Positions 1-9,099 of a DNA stretch of 64,000 nt are shown piece after piece (the first letter of the stretch is position 1; every line of letters starts with the position of its first letter). This stretch comes from Bacillota bacterium. GTDB taxonomy: Bacteria; Bacillota; Clostridia; Oscillospirales; Ruminococcaceae. The stretch spans positions 124,001 through 188,000 of the forward strand of contig JAEZRC010000002.1 of NCBI GenBank assembly GCA_023440965.1, in the 5' to 3' direction. Made by a program: the position numbers and the translations under genes. The notes below the pieces were generated by a model that saw only the letters and a list, made by a program, of their open reading frames with translations, ran no database searches and was not told the origin of the DNA.

Positions 1-2274
1 CTTGTATTTTTTAATTACGGTAGTTTTTTTAAGGATGTAAAAAAGGAGCTTAATGCTTCAGATGCTTATTTTTATCTTCCTGATAGTCTTTATAATGATC
101 AGTCGTTAAATTATATTGAAAACAATGAGCATGTAAAAAAGACGCAGATCAATGATATGATCGTAACAGAAGTAGAATTCAAATACCAGGATAAAAACAC
201 ATCTTTTAATGTTGGCTTTTTCAATATGAACGATGATCGTGAAATGTCTAAATGGCAATATGTTGGCGAACATGAAACTGCTGATGATATGAGCATATAT
301 GTTCCAGATTTATTAAAAGCAGTTAGTGGTTACGAAATTAATGATAAGATAACATTAAAATATAAGGATGAAGTCACAAAAGAAAAAAAAGCTCTCACCT
401 TCACAATAAAAGGTTATACTGAGGATATATATTATAGCTCTGTGGATACAGGAATTATGGGGTTCTATCTCCCTGAACAGACATATAAGAATGTGAGCAA
501 TATTTTAAATCATAAAAACAATAAAGCTCATATAGTTTTTGTTAATGTTGATGATGTTGCAAATGTATCAAAGATTGAGGATGGGTTAAGAGAAACATTA
601 GGTTTGGATTCTGCCTCAATGATAGCAGGTGACAGCTCACAGATGATTTTTTCAATAGATATTTCACTTATTGAAATGGCACGTTGCATGATGCCCAAAA
701 TGATAGCAGGAATGATGGTTTTATTTGCAACTATTATAGTAATAGTATGTCTTCTTGTTGTATGGTTCAGAATTGTAAACAGCCTTGAAGATGACATTAT
801 GAAGATTGGTTCACTAAAATCAATCGGTTACACAAACAAACAAATTACAAGCTCAATTCTTATGCAGTTCTGTCTGATTGCAGGTATCGGAAGTATTGCT
901 GGTATAGGTCTGACATATCCACTTCTCCCTTCAATTTCAAAGATATTTGAACAACAGTCAGGTCTTAAGTGGTCACAGGGCTTTGACCTGGGAATAAGTC
1001 TAATTACAATCTTTGCTATTATTGCAGTAGTAATTTTAGTTATTAATATTGCAGCACGTCGTGTTAGGAAACTTACCCCAGTACTTGCATTAAGAGGAGA
1101 AACAACAACAAAGAGTTTTAAGAAAAATCGTTATCCTCTTGAAAAGACAAAAGGGAATTTATCATTTGTTCTTGCCCTTAAATCAACTATTCAGAATATG
1201 AAACACAATATAATGATTATAGTAATTCTTATTGCAGTAGTTTTTGCAGGTGCATATGGCGTAATAATGTATTATAATACTTCAATAGATACAACCGCCT
1301 TTGCAATGGTTCCTGGTATGGAAATTACAAACGTAGTTGTTGCACTTGACAATAAGAAGGATACTACTGAAGTAGTTAACAAAATCAAAAATATGGATAA
1401 AGTTAAAAAGGTAGCCTTCGTTGATGAGTCAAAATATAAGATTGATGGAACTCAGGCATCAGCAATAATTATGGATGATTTCTCAAAGAAAAATTCAAAC
1501 TTTGTATATGAAGGACATTATCCTAATAAGCCTGGCGAAATTGTGCTTGCTGGTGTTCTTTCTGAGAGATTGAACAAGAAAATCGGTGATTATGTAACAG
1601 TAAAATATAGTGATAATGAATTAAAATTAAAAGTAGTAGGACTTTCAAACGGTTCTTCAATGGGTGGGATAAATTCAAGTATACAGTTGAGAGAGTATAA
1701 AAAGCTTAACCCAGATTTTAAGCAACAACTTTTATACGTTTATCTTGATAAAGGAACAAATACAGCAGACTTTATAAAAAAGATTGAATCAACAATTAAT
1801 AAAGAAGACTACGTTGGTATAACAAACTTTGATAAAGAACTGGAAGAGGGTATGCTTGCTTATCAGGTAGTTGTAGCAGCAATGGGTGTTTCAATGGCAA
1901 TAATTACATTGTTTGTAATTACGCTTGTATTGTACTTCATAATAAGTTCTTCAATCGTAAGAAAGAAAAAGGAACTCGGTATAAAGAAGGCAGTCGGCTT
2001 TACCACTCTTCAGCTTATGAATCAGGTTTCAATATCCTTTGTATTCCCGATATTTATAGGAACAATTGTAGGAAGTATACTTGGTGCATTACTTACAAAT
2101 CCATTTATGTCATTAGTAATGAAGAGCATGGGCATAATGAAGTCAAACTTTATTATTAATCCTTTATGGGTCATATTATTTGGGGTCTTTGTACTTGCAT
2201 TCTCATATATATTAGCACTTCTCATAACATGGAGAATTAGAAAAATCTCAGCATACGCTCTTGTCACTGAATAA
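1..2274 (+). CDS. ABC transporter permease, FtsX/MacB type (5' end missing)
   Basis: The reading frame is open from base 1, so the gene starts upstream of the window; an internal ATG at 157 is not the start. About 757 residues are visible. The C-terminal half shows two FtsX-like membrane blocks. The first is near 690-1080, with a helix followed by a basic LKSIGYTNKQI-like coupling segment. The second is near 1860-2260, with the matching GIKKAVGFTTLQL segment. A large extracellular region lies between helices. Permeases of this layout (two FtsX domains, 700-900 residues) work with a LolD/MacB-type ATPase to export peptides or lipids or to resist cell-wall-active compounds; the ATPase is presumably upstream. 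The substrate cannot be read from sequence. A second, separate permease of the same kind lies at 49842-52652. A strong terminator follows the stop codon. Confidence 0.88.
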   Translation, partial: LVFFNYGSFFKDVKKELNASDAYFYLPDSLYNDQSLNYIENNEHVKKTQINDMIVTEVEFKYQDKNTSFNVGFFNMNDDREMSKWQYVGEHETADDMSIYVPDLLKAVSGYEINDKITLKYKDEVTKEKKALTFTIKGYTEDIYYSSVDTGIMGFYLPEQTYKNVSNILNHKNNKAHIVFVNVDDVANVSKIEDGLRETLGLDSASMIAGDSSQMIFSIDISLIEMARCMMPKMIAGMMVLFATIIVIVCLLVVWFRIVNSLEDDIMKIGSLKSIGYTNKQITSSILMQFCLIAGIGSIAGIGLTYPLLPSISKIFEQQSGLKWSQGFDLGISLITIFAIIAVVILVINIAARRVRKLTPVLALRGETTTKSFKKNRYPLEKTKGNLSFVLALKSTIQNMKHNIMIIVILIAVVFAGAYGVIMYYNTSIDTTAFAMVPGMEITNVVVALDNKKDTTEVVNKIKNMDKVKKVAFVDESKYKIDGTQASAIIMDDFSKKNSNFVYEGHYPNKPGEIVLAGVLSERLNKKIGDYVTVKYSDNELKLKVVGLSNGSSMGGINSSIQLREYKKLNPDFKQQLLYVYLDKGTNTADFIKKIESTINKEDYVGITNFDKELEEGMLAYQVVVAAMGVSMAIITLFVITLVLYFIISSSIVRKKKELGIKKAVGFTTLQLMNQVSISFVFPIFIGTIVGSILGALLTNPFMSLVMKSMGIMKSNFIINPLWVILFGVFVLAFSYILALLITWRIRKISAYALVTE

Positions 2275-2284
2275 TCAACATAAA

Positions 2285-2309
2285 AAGCCTGCTTAAGCAG
2301 GCTTTTTTT
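2285..2309 (+). terminator. Rho-independent terminator after the permease gene
   Basis: Perfect 8-bp stem AAGCCTGC / GCAGGCTT with a TTAA loop (2285-2304), followed by a T run. It begins 10 bases after the stop codon. Confidence 0.9.
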
Positions 2310-2393
2310 ATTTATAGAATAACGGTTGTTATAGGTATTTTATTGTGATATAATTTATAAAATTAGATTTACATATTATGATAGAGGTGTATT

Positions 2394-2768
2394 ATGAAAA
2401 GAGAGTTTGGTATAGCGAGATGTGGGTTAGCATGTTGCCTGTGTTCAGAAAACGCAAGCTGTAATGGTTGTGATTCAGGAGAATGTACGGATAAGGGCTG
2501 GTGCGAAAACAGAAAATGCTCTATTGATAAGGGCATAGATGCTTGTTTTTCCTGCAACGAAGATTGCAATAAGGGCTTACTTAAAAAAGTAAAACCCAAA
2601 GCTTTCACGAAATTTGTTAAGCTTTATGGTTTGGATGAATTGCTTAATTGCCTTGAACGCAATGAAAAGAATGGTGTAGTTTATCACCGCGAGGGTATTG
2701 TCGGCGATTATGATGATTTTGATAATGTTGACGACGTTATAGAGTTCATAAAAAACGGTAAGAATTAA
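2394..2768 (+). CDS. Cysteine-rich DUF3795-like protein
   Basis: 124 residues with an AGAGGTG ribosome binding site just before the ATG. The first 65 residues hold many Cys residues in the pattern CGLACCLC...CNGC...C...C...CFSC...C. This matches the DUF3795 family of small cytoplasmic proteins thought to bind zinc or an iron-sulfur cluster. The C-terminal half has no Cys and is predicted helical and acidic. No function is established for the family, and neither neighbour gives a clear clue. It sits alone between the permease terminator and the AraC-type regulator. Confidence 0.7.
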   Translation: MKREFGIARCGLACCLCSENASCNGCDSGECTDKGWCENRKCSIDKGIDACFSCNEDCNKGLLKKVKPKAFTKFVKLYGLDELLNCLERNEKNGVVYHREGIVGDYDDFDNVDDVIEFIKNGKN

Positions 2769-2952
2769 CTATCAGCAATACATATCTCCCATTAAATATA
2801 ACTGATCTTTAAATTGTATTGATTACCTACAAATAACATTCAAATTGAGCCACTGCTGAAATAATATATAGCTAAAGACAAAACTAAGCAAAAAATATCA
2901 GGAATTAATATTGTAATGATGTTACTATTATATCAGACAAAGGAGAAATGAA

Positions 2953-3810
2953 ATGGATTGGATAGACGGACTTCAGAATGCAATAAAGTACATTGAAAAT
3001 AATCTTTGTGAGAATATCAGCACGCAGGATATTGCAAAAAGAGCTTGTGTTTCTGAATTCTATTTTCAAAAAGCTTTCAGTATGCTTTGTGGCAATACAT
3101 TAGGTGAATATATCAGAAAAAGACGATTGACTCTTGCCGGCACTGAGTTAATGTCATCTGATGAAAAAATTATTGATGTTGCTCTAAAGTATGGATATGA
3201 CTCACCGGAAAGCTTTTCAAAAGCATTCACAAGATTTCACGGGATAACTCCTTCGTCTGTCAAGAAGAACGGAGCAATGCTCAAGTCATTTGCTCCTGTA
3301 AAAATCACATTACAATTGGAAGGCGGTTATATTATGGATTACAGAATAGTTGAAAAGGAAGCTTTTACAGTACTGGGCATTAAAGGCAAGTTTAAATACG
3401 ATACAGCATTTAAGGATATTCCAAAGTTCTGGCAGGATATATGTAAGTCAGACAAGGGAGAAGTTGTTTGTGGAATGTTCGGAATTAACATTGATGAGGA
3501 AATGGGTAATCAGCAGTTTGAATATATGGTTGCTGATAACTACATTCCTTGGAAGGATATCCCTGATGGCTGTGAAACAAAGGTTATTCCTAAGCTTACA
3601 TGGGCAGTATTCCCATGCAAAGGACCTTGCCTTGAGACACTTCAGAAGACAAACAAAAGGATTTTTTCTGAATGGTTACCAAACAACAAGGATTATGAAA
3701 TAGCTGCTGGTTTATGTATTGAACTATACAGTAATATTGCGGATTTCCCAAAGGGAATTGAAGACGAGAATTATTACGCAGAAATGTGGATTCCTGTTAA
3801 AAAGAAATAG
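2953..3810 (+). CDS. AraC-family transcriptional regulator with GyrI-like effector-binding domain
   Basis: 285 residues. Residues about 8-105 form the two helix-turn-helix motifs of the AraC/XylS family, including the signature IDVALKYGYDSPESFSKAFTR followed by FHGITPSSVKK. Residues about 125-285 resemble the GyrI-like/AraC-E-bind small-molecule domain (start MDYRIVEKEAFTVLGIKG, tryptophan-rich, ending AEMWIPVKKK), the layout of Rob/SoxS-type multidrug-responsive regulators. It probably activates genes in response to amphipathic ligands. The target is not evident from the neighbours. The RBS is AAAGGAG at 2939-2945. The gene is monocistronic with its own terminator. Confidence 0.88.
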   Translation: MDWIDGLQNAIKYIENNLCENISTQDIAKRACVSEFYFQKAFSMLCGNTLGEYIRKRRLTLAGTELMSSDEKIIDVALKYGYDSPESFSKAFTRFHGITPSSVKKNGAMLKSFAPVKITLQLEGGYIMDYRIVEKEAFTVLGIKGKFKYDTAFKDIPKFWQDICKSDKGEVVCGMFGINIDEEMGNQQFEYMVADNYIPWKDIPDGCETKVIPKLTWAVFPCKGPCLETLQKTNKRIFSEWLPNNKDYEIAAGLCIELYSNIADFPKGIEDENYYAEMWIPVKKK

Positions 3811-3818
3811 TATAGTAA

Positions 3819-3847
3819 AACAGCCGCCTGAAAAGGTGGCTGTTTTT
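3819..3847 (+). terminator. Rho-independent terminator after the AraC-type regulator
   Basis: Stem AACAGCCGCC / GGTGGCTGTT (one G-T pair) with a TGAAAA loop, followed by a T run. Confidence 0.88.
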
Positions 3848-3982
3848 TTCTCTTGCTACTCTTTTATTGATATAGTATAATAAAAAGACAAGCTATGTTA
3901 TAAAAACTTTCATAACTCGTCATAACCTGTACCTTATCCACATAAAATTCAATAAGAATTATTGTAAATAAGGAGCAGTATT

Positions 3983-4699
3983 ATGAAAATCAGAAAAAGT
4001 TATGTAGGCGTTGTTTTCACATTAGTGGTCGGATATTTTCTGGTCTATTATGCAATGCACAGCATAGATGTATACGTACCAGTGTCAACCCCACAGGCTA
4101 ATGATAATTTCGTTATTGTACTTGATGCAGGGCATGGTGGTATGGATGGTGGCGGAACCAGCGTAAACGGTGCTCTTGAAAAAGATATAAATTTAAGCAT
4201 TGTTTTAAAGGTCCGTGATATGTGTGAATCCTTTGGATATAAGGTAGTTTTAACCCGCGATACCGATAAATCAATTCACGACGACGGTGTTAACGGTGTT
4301 AGAAAGCAGAAATTATCTGATATGGATAATCGCCTTGCAATTTTCAATAAATATGATAATTCAATTAACCTATCAATTCATCAGAATTTATACACACAGC
4401 CTCAATATAACGGAGCACAGATGTTTTATGCAAAATCAAATCCAATAAATGAAAAGCTTGCAAGAGTTATGCAGAGTGAATTTGTCGCAAAGATTCAGCC
4501 AGATAATAAACGTGAAACAAAGGAAGTCGGCAAGGAACTTTATCTTTGCTATTTCACAAAGAATCCTTCATTGATGATAGAATGTGGCTTTCTTTCTAAT
4601 CCTGAAGAAGCTTCAAAGCTTGAAACTGCAGAGTATCAGAGTCAGGTAGCATTCACAATCTTCAGCGGAATTAATAAATTTTTAAGTTCAAATAAATAG
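3983..4699 (+). CDS. cwlD: N-acetylmuramoyl-L-alanine amidase, CwlD type
   Basis: 238 residues, the usual size of CwlD. Residues 7-27 are an N-terminal membrane/signal segment; the rest is an Amidase_3 zinc hydrolase domain. Zinc and catalytic residues are visible: H51 in DAGHGG, E66 in GALEKDIN, H133 in LSIHQN, and E200 in MIECGFLSN. In spore formers CwlD removes the stem peptide from muramic acid; PdaA then deacetylates it to form muramic-delta-lactam in the cortex. A pdaA homologue is present at 37477-38403, supporting this role over a general vegetative amidase. radA follows after 15 bases, so the two may share a transcript. Confidence 0.82.
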   Translation: MKIRKSYVGVVFTLVVGYFLVYYAMHSIDVYVPVSTPQANDNFVIVLDAGHGGMDGGGTSVNGALEKDINLSIVLKVRDMCESFGYKVVLTRDTDKSIHDDGVNGVRKQKLSDMDNRLAIFNKYDNSINLSIHQNLYTQPQYNGAQMFYAKSNPINEKLARVMQSEFVAKIQPDNKRETKEVGKELYLCYFTKNPSLMIECGFLSNPEEASKLETAEYQSQVAFTIFSGINKFLSSNK

Positions 4700-4714
4700 T
4701 ATAAGGAGAACAAA

Positions 4715-6097
4715 ATGGCCGGGAAAGTAAAAAGCGTTTATGTCTGCAATGAATGTGGTTATCAAAGCCCGAAGTGGAACGGAAAATGTCATAATTGTGG
4801 TGCGTGGAACAGCTTTGAGGAAGAAACAACTGTTGTTACCTCTTCAAAAGCTTCTGCTTCAAAAGTAATTGATATCACATCACAGATTATGGAGCTTTCA
4901 GAAGTTGATACACTCATAGATGATGTCAGATATTCAACAGGAGTAGGCGAACTTGACAGAGTGCTCGGTGGTGGTCTTGTTAAAGGCAGTCTTGTACTTC
5001 TCGGTGGTGAGCCTGGCATAGGAAAATCAACGCTTCTTTTACAGATTTGCGAGTATTTCGGCAAGGATAACAGTATATTATATGTATCTGGAGAGGAATC
5101 TGCACGACAGATAAAACTTCGTGCTGACAGACTCGGTGTTACAACAGAAAATCTTTACATACTTGCACAGACTGATGTACAGTCAATCTGTGATGCCGTT
5201 GTTAAGAATAAACCTGGTATAGTTATAATTGACTCAATCCAGACAATGAGCATTGCTGAAATTTCTTCAAGTCCGGGAAGTATCACACAGGTTCGTGAAT
5301 GTACAAATATGTTTATGCGGACAGCAAAATCCGAAGAAATACCTATGTTTATTGTCGGTCATGTTAATAAGGATGGTGCTATCGCAGGACCAAAGGTAAT
5401 GGAGCATATTGTTGATGCTGTTCTTTATTTTGAGGGACAGCGTAATATGAGCTACAGAATTCTCCGTGCTGTCAAGAATCGTTTTGGCTCAACAAATGAA
5501 ATCGGCGTTTTTGAAATGGTGGATAATGGACTCGCAGAGGTTGAAAACCCATCATTGATGTTATTGTCAGGAAGACCACAGAATGTTTCAGGTAGCTGTG
5601 TTGCCTGTGTAATGGAAGGCTCACGTCCTATATTAGCAGAAGTTCAGGCACTTGTTACAAAAAGTGGTTTTACTACTCCGAGAAGGACGGCAACAGGTTT
5701 TGATTTTAATAGAATGGCAATAATAATTGCTGTTTTGGAAAAACGACTTGGCTTTTATTTTTCAGCACTTGATGTATATATCAATATTGTCGGTGGGCTC
5801 AGACTTGATGAACCAGCAGCTGATTTATCAATAGCCCTCGCTTTATATTCAAGCCTTACCGACAAGCCTGTTGACGACAAACTAATAGCTTTTGGTGAAA
5901 TCGGCCTTGGCGGTGAAATCAGGAATGTTTCCCACATTACCCAGAGAATTAATGAAGCACAACGACTTGGCTTTGAAAAATGCCTTGTTCCAAAGCAGTC
6001 ACTTAGTGCGATAAACAAGGAAAAGTATAATATTAAAATTGTTGGTATTAATTCACTAAAACAGGCTTTTGATATTGTAAAGAATAATAAAAGTTGA
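4715..6097 (+). CDS. radA: DNA repair protein RadA (Sms)
   Basis: 460 residues, full length. The N-terminal zinc finger has Cys 11, 14, 25 and 28 (CNEC...CHNC). A RecA-like ATPase follows with Walker A GEPGIGKST (97-105), then the RadA-specific KNRFG motif (253-257) and a C-terminal Lon-protease-like domain containing DVYINIVGGLRLDEPAADL. RadA drives branch migration of recombination intermediates with RecA and acts in DNA repair and transformation. The start has RBS AAGGAG at 4703-4708. It directly follows cwlD. Confidence 0.96.
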   Translation: MAGKVKSVYVCNECGYQSPKWNGKCHNCGAWNSFEEETTVVTSSKASASKVIDITSQIMELSEVDTLIDDVRYSTGVGELDRVLGGGLVKGSLVLLGGEPGIGKSTLLLQICEYFGKDNSILYVSGEESARQIKLRADRLGVTTENLYILAQTDVQSICDAVVKNKPGIVIIDSIQTMSIAEISSSPGSITQVRECTNMFMRTAKSEEIPMFIVGHVNKDGAIAGPKVMEHIVDAVLYFEGQRNMSYRILRAVKNRFGSTNEIGVFEMVDNGLAEVENPSLMLLSGRPQNVSGSCVACVMEGSRPILAEVQALVTKSGFTTPRRTATGFDFNRMAIIIAVLEKRLGFYFSALDVYINIVGGLRLDEPAADLSIALALYSSLTDKPVDDKLIAFGEIGLGGEIRNVSHITQRINEAQRLGFEKCLVPKQSLSAINKEKYNIKIVGINSLKQAFDIVKNNKS

Positions 6098-6174
6098 AAT
6101 AATAATTAACTAAATATTGACTTTAAAATAATAAAATGTTACGATACCATATATAATACTTTAGGAGTGGTATA

Positions 6175-6393
6175 ATGAGCAGACTTTTTAGTTCAAAGCC
6201 AAAATGGTTAGCATATACAATTGGAGTTATTCTGCTATTCATCTGCGGGCTTCTTTCGGTTTATCCGCTTGATATGGTTTTAGCCACCGATAATTATTAT
6301 TGGTTGTTAATATACATACTTGATGCAATTGTAATAGCAATATCATCTCGTTATTGGACTATGCTTGTTAAGGAATCACACAATGATATATAA
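6175..6393 (+). CDS. Small two-helix membrane protein, unknown function
   Basis: 72 residues with RBS TAGGAGTGG before the ATG. Two hydrophobic helices (about residues 12-34 and 42-60) are joined by a short polar loop; the tail KESHNDI is polar. I recognise no family. It is the last gene before a strong bidirectional terminator that separates it from the convergent ypeB. Confidence 0.6.
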   Translation: MSRLFSSKPKWLAYTIGVILLFICGLLSVYPLDMVLATDNYYWLLIYILDAIVIAISSRYWTMLVKESHNDI

Positions 6394-6399
6394 ATAATC

Positions 6400-6435
6400 A
6401 AAAGCTCTTTTCTGTTTATTTAGAAAAGAGCTTTT
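6400..6435. terminator. Bidirectional terminator between convergent genes
   Basis: A perfect 14-bp stem AAAAGCTCTTTTCT / AGAAAAGAGCTTTT with an 8-base loop serves both the small membrane protein gene (plus) and ypeB (minus). Confidence 0.88.
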
Positions 6436-6451
6436 ATTGTTATTTGATATT

Positions 6452-7801
6452 TTACATAGTCAGGACACTTTCAGGTGATTCAAACATTATCAGAATTTGC
6501 TCTTCATCATTAGTCTTGGCATTTACATACACAAGAACTCTTTGCCCTTTTCTGCTTGAACATAAGAATTCATATGTCAGAACTTCGTTTTGTCCACTTG
6601 TCGGAATAATTGCAAGCTTTGTTTTTTCGACAGTAAGAAGAGGTGAAAGTGATTTTTGCGCATGTTTTGCTGATATAATAGAATCTGGTATGGTTCTGTT
6701 ATGGTGATTTACTATAAATCCGCGCCCGTCAAAACCAAGAATTTCGCCATTATCCATAGCAACAGAAACCTTTATAAGATCAGTATAAACTGTTACATTT
6801 TCATCAAGATAAGCAAAATTTATTGTGCAGATATTATCGACAGTTTCATAATAAGTCGTTACGATATTTTCGTATCCTTTGTTGAGTAGAAATGCAGTGC
6901 CGGTCGAAAGTGCATCGTTAATCGTTATCCTTGAAGTATCGACTCTTCTTGATTTCATCATATAGGAAACATATCCGCCAGCTTTTGTTATGCCGATATA
7001 TGTGTTTTTGCCGTCATCAAAACAGTATGACGGCATTTTTCCTGCCTCGTCATTTCTGTTTTTGAGCTTGTCAGCAGATACACCAGTGAATTCACTTGCT
7101 GTCTTAAGAGCCTGAGAAAGCTCAACAGTTTTTACATTTTTAAGCAGTTCAGGTTGTCTGTCAAGAATATGATCTGAAAATGGTCCGTCGTAAATCAGTG
7201 TTGGATACTTGTCAATGCCATCCTCAAAGCTTTTGAAACCATCAGTTATGCTTGGTGTCTGTGCAGTCTTTTTGTCATACAATAAATCACCGGTTTCCTC
7301 AAAAGTAATAAGACCGCTCTGTACCTTTTTTTCTAAGTCCCACATCTGTTTCGAAAGCACTTCTGAATAGTCATATAGCTGTGCGAGCTTTACATATTCG
7401 TCAAGTGTCAATACATCACCGTCTGTTGCTTTTTCTGAAACTGAAACCGAATAGTTTCCAACCTGTGAAAGGAATCGGTTTATGTTATCGGTCTGAGTGC
7501 CTTTTAAAGGAAGTGATGATAAAGCCTGTTTTGCGTTTGAGGCATCACTCCAGAGTTTAGCTGAAATGTTAGAAAGCTGGTTTGGAGTGCCACAGTAAAT
7601 CCCCTTTGATAAGGTGTTTTTTATATTATCAGTGCTTGTTGCAAGCTGTTCAATATTTCTTAAATAAACATAATTGAGCTTGTTTTTTGAGCCGTTTGAT
7701 TTATTGATATTAATAATTGTTAGAGCAATAAGTGCTATAATTATTGCCGCAGAATAAGTAATAATTCTGATAATACTTCGCTTTGAAAGATATATATTCA
7801 T
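6452..7801 (-). CDS. ypeB: Spore germination protein YpeB
   Basis: 449 residues, almost the same length as B. subtilis YpeB. An N-terminal membrane helix (about 12-31) is followed by a helical region. The family hallmark YDGPFSDHI is at residues 204-212, and PepSY-like repeats occupy the C-terminal half. YpeB sits in the spore inner membrane and is needed to stabilise and localise the cortex-lytic enzyme SleB. In Bacillus and many Clostridia sleB lies immediately upstream of ypeB; here the upstream neighbour is a divergent cysteine desulfurase gene and no sleB is present in the window. RBS GGAGG precedes the ATG. Expression is probably forespore-specific, but I could not identify a sigma-G promoter with confidence. 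Confidence 0.9.
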   Translation of the reverse strand: MNIYLSKRSIIRIITYSAAIIIALIALTIININKSNGSKNKLNYVYLRNIEQLATSTDNIKNTLSKGIYCGTPNQLSNISAKLWSDASNAKQALSSLPLKGTQTDNINRFLSQVGNYSVSVSEKATDGDVLTLDEYVKLAQLYDYSEVLSKQMWDLEKKVQSGLITFEETGDLLYDKKTAQTPSITDGFKSFEDGIDKYPTLIYDGPFSDHILDRQPELLKNVKTVELSQALKTASEFTGVSADKLKNRNDEAGKMPSYCFDDGKNTYIGITKAGGYVSYMMKSRRVDTSRITINDALSTGTAFLLNKGYENIVTTYYETVDNICTINFAYLDENVTVYTDLIKVSVAMDNGEILGFDGRGFIVNHHNRTIPDSIISAKHAQKSLSPLLTVEKTKLAIIPTSGQNEVLTYEFLCSSRKGQRVLVYVNAKTNDEEQILIMFESPESVLTM

Positions 7802-7945
7802 TAAAAAACCTCCGCATAATAATTAGAAATAGTATTGCCTTATTAAACCATTTTATCCATGAATTATTGATAGGGTAGCCAAAATTATTAATTTGTAGTA
7901 TAATTAATATAATTGGCATTAATTAAGAGAGGTTGAAATGCATTT

Positions 7946-9079
7946 ATGATATATCTTGATAATGCTGCCACAACGAAACCAAGTGAGCAGTCTGTATCAG
8001 CAATAATGAACATTCTAAGCAATAATTTTGGTAATCCCTCAAGCCTTCACAGACTTGGTGTTGAGGCTGAACGGGAAGTCACAAAAGCACGAAAGATTAT
8101 AGCAGCAGCTTTAGTTGCCGACCCCGAATGTGTGTATTTTACATCAGGAGCAACCGAGAGTAATAATCTTGCTATAAATGGAATAGCCGAAAACTACGGG
8201 AAAAGAAGAAAGAAAATCATTACAACAGCAATAGAGCATCCGTCCATCACTGAGCCTATAAAATGTCTTGAGGAGCTTGGCTTTGAAGTTGTCCGTATTC
8301 AACCTGACCCTAATGGTGAAATTGAATATGAATCAATTATTTCTCAGGTGGATGACAGAACCTGTATGGTGTCCTGTATGCTTGTTAATAATGAAACAGG
8401 TGCAGTATTACCAATAAAAAAAGCCTTCACATATATCAAAAGAAATTTCCCTGAAGTAATTACTCACTGCGATGCAGTTCAGGCTTTTATGAAAATTCCA
8501 TTTAAGGCAAACCAGCTTTTTGCTGATGTAATTTCAATCAGTGCCCATAAAATCAACGGGCCGAAGGGCGTCGGTGCAATTTATATTAAGAAAGGCATAA
8601 GAATTGCCCCACAGATGAACGGTGGCGGACAGGAAAAGAAAATTCGCAGCGGAACAGAAAGCGTTCCACTCATAGCGGGTTTTGGCGCTGCAGTTGAAGA
8701 AAAGATTCAGACAGTATCACAAAGACTTGATTATGTTCAGGAGCTTAAATCGTACTTTTTAGAGGTTGTTGATGTACTCAAAGGTATAACAATAATTTCA
8801 AGCCCTGACGCATCACCATATATCGTTAATTTTGCAGTTGAGGGGATAAAATCCGAAACGATGCTTCATTATTTAGAAAGCAGAGATATCTTTGTTTCAA
8901 GCGGGTCTGCCTGCTCAAAGGGGAAAAAAAGTGAAGTATTAAAGGCTTTCAATGTCAATGAAAAGCTTCTTGATTTTTCAATAAGAATAAGTTTTTCTGA
9001 TAAGAATACAAAAGAAGAAATTGACGCACTTATTGAGGCTATTGCTGACGGACAGGCTATATTGCAGAAGGCCAAATAA
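7946..9079 (+). CDS. Cysteine desulfurase, NifS/IscS-like
   Basis: 377 residues, class V PLP-dependent enzyme. It removes sulfur from cysteine and passes it as persulfide. The PLP lysine is K202 in SAHKINGPKG and the catalytic Cys is C323 in SSGSACSKGK. The start MIYLDNAATT is typical. thiI follows after 20 bases, so this is very likely the dedicated sulfur donor for ThiI-dependent 4-thiouridine synthesis (as NifZ in B. subtilis). It need not be the main Fe-S cluster enzyme. RBS GAGAGG lies 13 bases before the ATG, and a tiny ATG-CAT-TTA-TGA frame at 7938 overlaps the start. Confidence 0.93.
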   Translation: MIYLDNAATTKPSEQSVSAIMNILSNNFGNPSSLHRLGVEAEREVTKARKIIAAALVADPECVYFTSGATESNNLAINGIAENYGKRRKKIITTAIEHPSITEPIKCLEELGFEVVRIQPDPNGEIEYESIISQVDDRTCMVSCMLVNNETGAVLPIKKAFTYIKRNFPEVITHCDAVQAFMKIPFKANQLFADVISISAHKINGPKGVGAIYIKKGIRIAPQMNGGGQEKKIRSGTESVPLIAGFGAAVEEKIQTVSQRLDYVQELKSYFLEVVDVLKGITIISSPDASPYIVNFAVEGIKSETMLHYLESRDIFVSSGSACSKGKKSEVLKAFNVNEKLLDFSIRISFSDKNTKEEIDALIEAIADGQAILQKAK

Positions 9080-9099
9080 AAAGTAAAAGGAAGTTATTA

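Noticed and set aside
2769..2952. Possible regulatory RNA between the DUF3795 and AraC genes
   Set aside because: 184 bases of AT-rich sequence without a stable stem or recognisable riboswitch motif.
6444..6707. 87-residue frame antisense to ypeB
   Set aside because: It is covered by a strongly conserved gene on the other strand and has no family resemblance.
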